From: CAYJRR01 sp964372275 [NCBI: uncultured bacterium]
Lineage (GTDB): Bacteria > CAYJRR01
DNA length: 5,423 nucleotides
Direction: 5' to 3'
Assembly: GCA_964372275.1 (NCBI GenBank)
Contig: CAYJRR010000197.1
Span: 1-5,423 of the forward strand
Part shown: positions 1 through 5,423 of the stretch, piece after piece
How positions within the stretch are numbered: the stretch's first letter is position 1
Layout: every line of letters starts with the position of its first letter
Program-made: the position numbers and the translations under genes
The notes under the pieces: generated by a model
Databases searched by the model: none
The model's input: only the letters and a program-made list of their open reading frames with translations
Told to the model about the DNA's origin: nothing

Positions 1-1622
<1,622 letters not shown>

Positions 1623-1958
1623 TTACTCGGGCTCCATGGTGCAAAGGAGTGGGAATTCGTTCTGCCGCGCAAGGGCGATCGTCGTCTGGACCTTGGTCTC
1701 GGCCACCTCGTAGGTGTAGATCCCGGCGAGGCCGATCCCATTGTTGTGGACGTGGAGCATGATCTGGATCGCTTCCGACTCCGACTTGTTGAAGACACTC
1801 TGTAGCAGGTACACGACGAAATCGCGCGTGGTGTAGTTGTCGTTGTGAAAGAGGACCTTGTAGAGACTCGGTTTCTTGAGCTGCGTCTTCCCGGCGGGCC
1901 GGACGATCGTGGTCGTGCCGCTGTCTCGGTCCTCCCGCGGAGATCGTTTCGGGCTCAC
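1623..1958 (-). CDS. clpS: ClpS adaptor protein for ClpA (N-degron recognin)
   Basis: Small cytosolic adaptor, 111 residues, that binds destabilising N-terminal residues and delivers the protein to the ClpA N-domain. The first 30 residues form the usual variable, flexible tail. The conserved core starts at LYKVLFHNDNYT (32-43) and includes MLHVHNNG (67-74, with conserved H71), YEVAETKV (83-90) and the closing PLLCTMEPE. Two binding-pocket positions differ from the E. coli pattern NDDYTPMEF: the second Asp is Asn (N41), and the gatekeeper Met is Arg (R45). The GTG start is chosen because a GGAGGGGG ribosome-binding site lies at the right distance and the start overlaps the upstream stop codon by four bases (GTGA). 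No ATG precedes the conserved core in this frame. An in-frame extension further upstream is only an antisense-free shadow of the neighbouring gene. Confidence 0.95.
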   Translation of the reverse strand: MSPKRSPREDRDSGTTTIVRPAGKTQLKKPSLYKVLFHNDNYTTRDFVVYLLQSVFNKSESEAIQIMLHVHNNGIGLAGIYTYEVAETKVQTTIALARQNEFPLLCTMEPE

Positions 1959-3154
1959 GCCGGCCCCCTCCACGGCTTCATGCCGGCGATCTCCGACGCC
2001 GAGGCGAAAACGGCGTCCAGGTGATGCCGTTCGCGGGCGACGTAGTCGCGCACGGCGCGGTCCAGACGCGGATCGAAGATCCGGTGGGCGCTGTGGATCG
2101 GCGTCGGCTCGAAACCGCGCGGGATCTTGTGCTCGCCGCCCGCGCCCGGCTCGAAGACCCGCCGCCGGGCGCGGATCGATTCGTCGATCGAGTGGTAGAG
2201 GCAGACGTGGAAGTGGAGGAACGGAACCTCCTCGAAGGCGCCCCAGTAGCGTCCGTAGAGACGGTCGGCGGTGACGACGTTGAACGCCCCCGCCACCACG
2301 TCGGCGCGCCGCGACGCCACGACGAGCTCGACCGAGCTCCCAAACCGCTCCGCGACGCGGCGGAAGAAGTCGCGGGTGAGCTGTGCCTGCCCCCATCCGT
2401 TCTTGTCGCAGGTCGCAAGGTAGAAGCGATGGGCGAGGTCGGCGTCGGCGGGCGAGAGCGGGCCCCGTCTCGTCGCGATTTCGATCCCCTGGGCCTTTGC
2501 CGCCGCCCGTTCCCGCCGGAGCTGATGCCGGCGTTTCGAGCCGAATCGGGCGAGAAAGTCGTCATACGTCCGGTACCCGGGGTTCTTCCAATGGTACTGC
2601 ATCCCCGTACGCCGGGCCATCCCGGCCGCCTCCAGAGCGGCCGCTTCGTCCTCGGTCGAAAAGATCACGTGCAACGACGAGCAACCCTCGTCGCGCGCGA
2701 GCGCGAGCGCCGCGTCGAGCAACGCCGCGCGCACCGCCTGCGCCGGCTCCCCGGCCGCGGCGTGGAAGCGCGTCGCCGTGATCGGGGCCAGCGGGACGCC
2801 GATCAGGAGCTTCGGGTAGTAGTCGATCCCCAGTCGCGCCGCCGCCTCGGCCCACCCGAAGTCGTAGACGTACTCCCCCATGCTGTGGTGCTTCCGCCAG
2901 GCGGGACACAGGCCCACCAGCCGGCCGTCGCGCCAAAGGGTCAGGTGCCGCGGCTCCCATCCGGTGCGCGCGGTGGCGCTCCCGGACGACTCCAGCGCGT
3001 CGATCCACCCCCAACGCACGAACGGCACGGCGTCCGGCCCGACCACCGCGTCCCAGGCCTCGGCCGGCACGTCGGAGATCGACCGATGGACGCCGATCCG
3101 ATACGCCGACCGCGCCCCGCCGTGCGAGCCCGCCTTGTCACCTTCGGCGATCAC
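1955..3154 (-). CDS. FemAB-like / GNAT-fold protein (COG3146, DUF482 type)
   Basis: A 399-residue protein recognisable as the COG3146 family, annotated elsewhere as 'peptidogalycan biosynthesis protein' or GNAT N-acetyltransferase. Family landmarks are the N-terminal motif VPAEAWDA (29-36), SGSATARTGWEPRHL (57-71), HSMGEYVYDFGWA (90-102), YYPKL (112-116), the basic stretch FGSKRRHQLRRER (204-216), GAFNVV...LYGRYWGAFEEVPFLHF (289-315) and FEPGAGGEHKIPRGF (334-348). The family is related to FemX/FemAB, enzymes with two GNAT-like folds that transfer amino acids from aminoacyl-tRNA. The true substrate is not known to me, and the cell-wall name is probably inherited annotation. There is no signal peptide, so it is probably cytosolic. 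The start is uncertain. The GTG at 3154 is the last usual start before the conserved region, but its AG-rich upstream bases are poorly spaced. The frame stays open to 3391, where it would overlap the divergent gene. It is coupled by a 4-base overlap to clpS. Confidence 0.88.
   Translation of the reverse strand: MIAEGDKAGSHGGARSAYRIGVHRSISDVPAEAWDAVVGPDAVPFVRWGWIDALESSGSATARTGWEPRHLTLWRDGRLVGLCPAWRKHHSMGEYVYDFGWAEAAARLGIDYYPKLLIGVPLAPITATRFHAAAGEPAQAVRAALLDAALALARDEGCSSLHVIFSTEDEAAALEAAGMARRTGMQYHWKNPGYRTYDDFLARFGSKRRHQLRRERAAAKAQGIEIATRRGPLSPADADLAHRFYLATCDKNGWGQAQLTRDFFRRVAERFGSSVELVVASRRADVVAGAFNVVTADRLYGRYWGAFEEVPFLHFHVCLYHSIDESIRARRRVFEPGAGGEHKIPRGFEPTPIHSAHRIFDPRLDRAVRDYVARERHHLDAVFASASEIAGMKPWRGPA
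1964..1971 (-). promoter_or_regulatory. Ribosome-binding site of clpS
   Basis: On the minus strand this reads GGAGGGGG. Its GGAGG part lies eight bases before the clpS GTG. It sits inside the last codons of the FemAB-like gene and fixes the clpS start at the GTGA overlap. The arrangement suggests that ribosomes finishing the upstream gene can reinitiate at clpS. Confidence 0.75.
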
Positions 3155-3272
3155 CGCCCCTACCGTGGCACATCCGCGATTCAATCTCGACGTCGACGCG
3201 ACAAGCCTTGGTGATCGGCGACGATCGCACGGAGAATCTGCGTCGGCCGCGATTCGATCGGGGGGGACGGCG
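3155..3272. other. Divergent intergenic region
   Basis: These 118 bases separate the minus-strand FemAB-like/clpS/clpA operon from the plus-strand outer-membrane gene, so they should carry both promoters. On the plus strand TTGGTG (3208-3213) and GAGAAT (3232-3237), 18 bases apart, are a weak candidate promoter. I see no convincing promoter on the minus strand. A near-identical 13-base direct repeat, CCGCGATTCRATC, occurs at 3174-3186 and 3247-3259, close to the start of each gene. A G-run (3260-3267) just before the ATG at 3273 may serve as its ribosome-binding site. Confidence 0.45.
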
Positions 3273-3854
3273 ATGAAAACGATCGCGTTGGCGGCGTGGG
3301 TGGTGGTGTCGGCGAGCATCGGAACGGCGCGGGCCGAGGAGGCGCCGCCGCCGGCGCCGGCCGAGACCGCTCCGGCTCCCGCCGGTTTCAAGAACGGGCT
3401 GTTCGTCGAAGTACTCTCGCCGCTCGTCGGGGTCTACAGCTTCGGCTACGAGCGCGTCATCGGGATCCGACTCTCGGTGCTGCTCGAGTTGGACTACATG
3501 CCGATCGATGAAGAGATCGAGGACGAAAAAGTAACCGGCAGGGTGATCGTCGTGAGCCTCGAACCGCACCTCTATCCCCGCGGACGGGCGCAGCGCGGAT
3601 TCTACGTCGCCCCGAAGCTGTTCGTGGCGTCCGCGACGGCCACCGGAAATGCCGGCGCCACGGGCTCTGGGGCCGGCGCGACCGTCGGTTGGTCCTGGGT
3701 CATGGCTTCGCGAATCAACCTCAAGCTGGGAATCGGTGCCAGCTACCTGAAGACGGTCGCATTCGCCAGCGACGATGAAACCGGTGAGATCGTGACCGTG
3801 ACCGAATCCGGATTCGTGGGCGAGCTCGATCTCCGGCTCGGCTTCCTCTTCTGA
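3273..3854 (+). CDS. Small secreted, probable outer-membrane beta-barrel protein
   Basis: A 193-residue protein of unknown function. It begins with a classical signal peptide: MKT, a hydrophobic stretch at about 4-17, and a cleavage site after A-R-A at residue 21. A Pro/Ala-rich linker (22-38) comes next. The rest alternates hydrophobic and polar residues in short strands separated by turns and charged loops. Examples are GLFVEVLSPLVGVYSFGYERV (42-62), RLSVLLELDYMP (66-77), VIVVSLEPHLYP (91-102), GFYVAPKLFVASA (109-121), INLKLGIGASYLK (148-160) and ELDLRLGFLF (184-193). The chain ends in Phe, as outer-membrane barrels often do for recognition by the BAM complex. Acidic stretches (IDEEIEDEK at 78-86 and SDDETGE at 167-172) and a Gly/Ala-rich loop (125-139) look like exposed loops. 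The layout resembles the small DUF3575-type barrels, but I cannot assign it firmly. The ATG at 3273 is chosen because the signal peptide starts there. Its final 112 bases are shared, antisense, with the ferritin-like reading frame. Confidence 0.8.
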   Translation: MKTIALAAWVVVSASIGTARAEEAPPPAPAETAPAPAGFKNGLFVEVLSPLVGVYSFGYERVIGIRLSVLLELDYMPIDEEIEDEKVTGRVIVVSLEPHLYPRGRAQRGFYVAPKLFVASATATGNAGATGSGAGATVGWSWVMASRINLKLGIGASYLKTVAFASDDETGEIVTVTESGFVGELDLRLGFLF

Positions 3855-4597
3855 CCACCGGGCAGCGCCGCGGCGCCGCCGACGTCGAGGATCTTCTGGG
3901 TCTGGCCGGTCCGGTCGACGAGCCACCGGGACGCGTGCCAGAAGAGCTTCTCCGCGGCCGACATCCGGGTGAAGACGCGGTCGACGAGGTGGAGCTGGAA
4001 ATGGCGGGCGTTCTCGGTGAAGACCCGCTCCTCGATCGACACCAGCTCGTCGCGCAGGCGCGTCCATTCGGCGTCGTCCGGGACGAGCGCCCGCGAGACG
4101 GCCACGCAATATCGAAGGTGGCGGTGCTCGTCGTCGGCGATCGACGCGAAGGTATCGGCCAACGCCGGGCGCACCGGGCGTAGCGCCTCCTCCAGCAGGG
4201 CGAAGCGCTCGATGGCGCGGCGCTCGATCGCGTAGAGAAGGAGATAGACCCGCGCCGCGTCGGCCGGGCCGGTAAGCTCGCGGTGGAAGAGACTCCCGGC
4301 TGCGACCGCCATCCGCTGAACGAGCTGAAGCTCGGGCGAGACCGGCTCCGGCTCCCCGCCGAGCTTTCGGAGCTCTTCCCGAAGCATCGCGCCGTGCCGC
4401 ACCTCGTCGGCGGCGTGGCGTTCGACCACCTTCTGCAGCTTCGGCCCGAGAAATGGCTTCACGCGTTCGAAGAGGGTCGCCTCCCCGTTGTCCTCCGCGT
4501 CGGCGGCGTTGTTCAGGTAGAAGCGGAGCGCGGCGTCGTCGTGCGCGACGGCGCGGGTGAAACGACGATTCAGGGCGAGGGGGATCGACGGGATCAT
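3743..4597 (-). CDS. Ferritin-like diiron four-helix-bundle protein
   Basis: A 284-residue soluble protein with the metal-ligand pattern of the ferritin/rubrerythrin superfamily. A first-helix Glu (E35 or E39 in AEDNGEATLF) is followed by E65-x-x-H68 (DEVRH), a third-helix Glu (E125 or E130 in AIERRAIERF), and E157-x-x-H160 (DDEHRH). This spacing predicts a two-metal (probably diiron) centre and hence an oxidase, hydroxylase or iron/peroxide-handling role. The exact reaction cannot be read from the sequence. Helices continue through about residue 228 (ENARHFQLHLVDRVF, EKLFWHASRWLVD). The start is the ATG at 4597, not the GTG two codons earlier, because the GGAAAGGA ribosome-binding site is seven bases from the ATG. 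From about residue 249 (KRKPSRRSSSP...) the sequence is low-complexity and lies antisense to the outer-membrane gene, so this tail may be a read-through extension. A probable TetR operator precedes it, which suggests control by the adjacent regulator. Confidence 0.85.
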   Translation of the reverse strand: MIPSIPLALNRRFTRAVAHDDAALRFYLNNAADAEDNGEATLFERVKPFLGPKLQKVVERHAADEVRHGAMLREELRKLGGEPEPVSPELQLVQRMAVAAGSLFHRELTGPADAARVYLLLYAIERRAIERFALLEEALRPVRPALADTFASIADDEHRHLRYCVAVSRALVPDDAEWTRLRDELVSIEERVFTENARHFQLHLVDRVFTRMSAAEKLFWHASRWLVDRTGQTQKILDVGGAAALPGGQKRKPSRRSSSPTNPDSVTVTISPVSSSLANATVFR

Positions 4598-4604
4598 GAG
4601 CACG

Positions 4605-4612
4605 TCCTTTCC
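4605..4612 (-). promoter_or_regulatory. Ribosome-binding site of the ferritin-like gene
   Basis: The minus strand reads GGAAAGGA, ending seven bases before the ATG at 4597. The in-frame GTG at 4603 would leave only one base of spacing, so this site decides the start. It lies three bases downstream of the putative operator. Confidence 0.75.
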
Positions 4613-4615
4613 ATA

Positions 4616-4640
4616 TTGACCATTTTGGTTTCTTGGTCAC
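4616..4640. promoter_or_regulatory. Putative TetR operator upstream of the ferritin-like gene
   Basis: Inverted repeat TTGACCA-N11-TGGTCAC, with a perfect six-base core TGACCA/TGGTCA. It has the same 25-base length and 11-base centre as the repeat in front of tetR (5284-5308), and the half-sites differ only at the sixth base (C for T). The centres are not conserved, which argues for selection on the half-sites rather than simple duplication. It covers the region where the ferritin-like promoter and transcription start should lie, so binding would be expected to repress. Operator function is inferred. Confidence 0.65.
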
Positions 4641-4650
4641 ATCGGGGCAA
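4622..4650 (-). promoter_or_regulatory. Candidate promoter of the ferritin-like gene
   Basis: Minus-strand TTGCCC (4645-4650) and CAAAAT (4622-4627) are 17 bases apart, each matching four of six consensus bases. The -10 element lies inside the putative operator. The predicted transcript would begin near 4615, just before the ribosome-binding site. The match is modest, but the geometry parallels that in front of tetR. Confidence 0.35.
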
Positions 4651-4691
4651 AAAACTGGGGCGGAGGCGGGGTCGTGTCTCAACGGTCGGGG

Positions 4692-5273
4692 CTATCGCTT
4701 CGGGGCTCGGATGCCGCGGAGGATCAGGTCGAGCGAGGCCGAGGACCAGAGCAGCGCCTCGGTCGGGCCGCGCTTGTACTTCATCACCAGCGCATGGATC
4801 ATCAGGTCGTTTAGCACCAACGCGGCCTGGTTCGAGTCGAGGTCGGAACGGAAGGTCCCCTCCGCCTTCCCCTGCTCCAGGATCGCGGTGCAGTTCGCGG
4901 CGCACTGCCGCCGGATGTGGTCGAGGCGGTCGACCCACATGTTGAGGGAGTAGTCGATGTCCTCGATCAGGAGCTGCTTCAACGTCGGCTTCTTGTCGAG
5001 GTATTCGAAGGAGAACAGCGCGGAGGCGAGCAGGTTCTCCTCCGCCGTCTTGTTCGGATCGCGGCGCGCCGCGCACTCGGTGACCCAGGTGCGCAGCTCC
5101 TCGTCGACCACCTTGAAGTAGAGGTCGTCCTTCGACTCGGCGAAATTGTAGACCGTCCCCTTCGATACCCCCGCCTTCTTGGCGATCTCGTCGATCGCCA
5201 CGCGCTTGAACCCGAACTGTCCGAACAGGTCCTGCGCGGCGTGGAGGATGCGCTTCTGCTTGTGGGCTTCCAT
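4692..5273 (-). CDS. TetR/AcrR-family transcriptional regulator
   Basis: A 193-residue protein, the usual length for the family. The N-terminal DNA-binding domain is clear: KRILHAAQDLFGQFGFKRVAIDEIAKKAGVSKGTVYNFAESKDDLY (7-52), with the helix-turn-helix at about 26-46. The remaining helices (about 53-190) form the divergent ligand-binding and dimerisation domain; nothing in them identifies the ligand. TetR proteins act as dimers that release DNA on binding a small molecule. The start is the ATG at 5273, which places the HTH at the normal distance from the N-terminus. No good ribosome-binding site precedes it. The gene lies 94 bases upstream of the ferritin-like gene on the same strand. Matching inverted repeats before both genes suggest autoregulation and control of that neighbour. 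Confidence 0.93.
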   Translation of the reverse strand: MEAHKQKRILHAAQDLFGQFGFKRVAIDEIAKKAGVSKGTVYNFAESKDDLYFKVVDEELRTWVTECAARRDPNKTAEENLLASALFSFEYLDKKPTLKQLLIEDIDYSLNMWVDRLDHIRRQCAANCTAILEQGKAEGTFRSDLDSNQAALVLNDLMIHALVMKYKRGPTEALLWSSASLDLILRGIRAPKR

Positions 5274-5283
5274 GGTCGAACGG

Positions 5284-5308
5284 TTGACTAAAATAGAATA
5301 GTAGTCAA
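5284..5308. promoter_or_regulatory. Putative autoregulatory TetR operator
   Basis: Perfect inverted repeat TTGACTA-N11-TAGTCAA, starting 11 bases upstream of the tetR ATG, with an AT-rich centre in a GC-rich region. A flanking GG/CC pair extends the symmetry imperfectly. It matches the repeat at 4616-4640 in length, spacing and half-site. Location and symmetry are typical of an autoregulated TetR gene. Binding is inferred. Confidence 0.75.
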
Positions 5309-5326
5309 ACCGGCAGCCATCTTCAA
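5298..5326 (-). promoter_or_regulatory. Candidate promoter of tetR
   Basis: Minus-strand TTGAAG (5321-5326) and TACTAT (5298-5303) are separated by 17 bases, each matching four of six consensus positions. The -10 box lies within the operator, so a bound repressor would block polymerase. The predicted leader to the ATG at 5273 is only about 18 bases. Confidence 0.45.
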
Positions 5327-5347
5327 GCCCGACGTTCGGGACGAGCC

Positions 5348-5423
5348 CTACGGGGCGCCCGGGGTCCGAAGCTCCTTGTACCGCGAACGGAACATCTTCC
5401 GGCGCGCGCGGCGGAAGTCGCTC
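5348..5423 (-). CDS. C-terminal end of an unidentified protein (5' part outside window)
   Basis: The last 24 codons of a minus-strand frame that enters from the right edge and stops at TAG (5348-5350). The peptide is very basic (DFRRARRKMFRSRYKEL, ending RTPGAP). The third codon base is G or C in 22 of 24 codons, as expected for a real gene in this GC-rich genome. It is too short to identify. It lies 74 bases upstream of tetR on the same strand. A short hairpin (CCCGA-CGT-TCGGG, 5328-5340) follows the stop but has no T-run. A plus-strand frame is also open here, but it has no start codon and poorer codon use. Confidence 0.5.
   Translation of the reverse strand, partial: SDFRRARRKMFRSRYKELRTPGAP

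Noticed and set aside
2021-3214. 397-codon plus-strand open frame
   Set aside because: It is antisense to the FemAB-like gene, whose family motifs are clear. Its translation shows no family features.
2880-3272. Upstream in-frame extension of the outer-membrane gene
   Set aside because: A clean signal peptide begins at the ATG at 3273. The extension lies antisense to the FemAB-like coding region.
3155-3391. Extended N-terminus of the FemAB-like protein starting at 3391
   Set aside because: The extra residues are low-complexity, overlap the signal-peptide region of the divergent gene, and precede the conserved start of the family.
3861-3880. GC-rich hairpin just after the outer-membrane gene stop as a terminator
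   Set aside because: The stem GGC-A-GCGC with a CGCG loop is imperfect and lacks a following T-run. It also lies inside the ferritin-like reading frame. GC-rich palindromes of this kind are common here.
3138-4682. 514-codon minus-strand open frame spanning several genes
   Set aside because: It runs antisense through the outer-membrane gene and out of frame with the ferritin-like gene. Its product is an Arg/Pro-rich low-complexity translation.
5328-5340. Hairpin CCCGA-CGT-TCGGG as a terminator of the right-edge gene
   Set aside because: The stem is only five pairs with no T-run on the minus strand, which is too weak to call an intrinsic terminator.

Overview
The window is a GC-rich, gene-dense stretch of about 5.4 kb from a Gram-negative bacterium. 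An outer-membrane-type protein with a signal peptide and a ClpS-ClpA adaptor/unfoldase pair both point to a diderm. Together with the base composition and the FemAB-like gene they would fit Proteobacteria in the broad sense, or a deltaproteobacterial/Myxococcota-like or related environmental lineage. The sequence alone does not fix the taxon. No rRNA, tRNA, CRISPR array or mobile element is visible.

Left half (1-3154, minus strand): three tightly packed genes, read right to left. They are a FemAB-like/GNAT-fold protein of the COG3146 (DUF482) type, clpS, and the first 540 codons of clpA, which runs off the left edge. The FemAB-like stop codon overlaps the clpS GTG start by 4 bases, and the clpA GTG follows the clpS TAA with no gap. 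All three genes appear to start with GTG. The group looks like one translationally coupled operon. ClpS selects proteins with N-degrons and hands them to ClpA, which unfolds them for ClpP. The co-transcribed FemAB-like protein could be an N-terminal tagging enzyme, but that is a hypothesis. The ClpS has non-canonical residues at two positions of its N-degron pocket.

Middle (3155-3854): a 118-base divergent intergenic region, then one plus-strand gene for a small secreted or outer-membrane beta-barrel-like protein of 193 residues.

Right half (3743-5423, minus strand): a TetR-family regulator and, downstream of it, a ferritin-like diiron four-helix protein. The last 112 bases of the ferritin-like reading frame run antisense through the end of the outer-membrane gene. 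A 25-base inverted repeat lies in front of each of these two genes. Both have the form TTGACYA-N11-TRGTCA, with identical length and spacing, and each overlaps a plausible promoter. The simplest reading is that the TetR protein represses itself and the ferritin-like gene through these sites. At the extreme right edge is the last 24 codons of another minus-strand gene of unknown function, just upstream of tetR.
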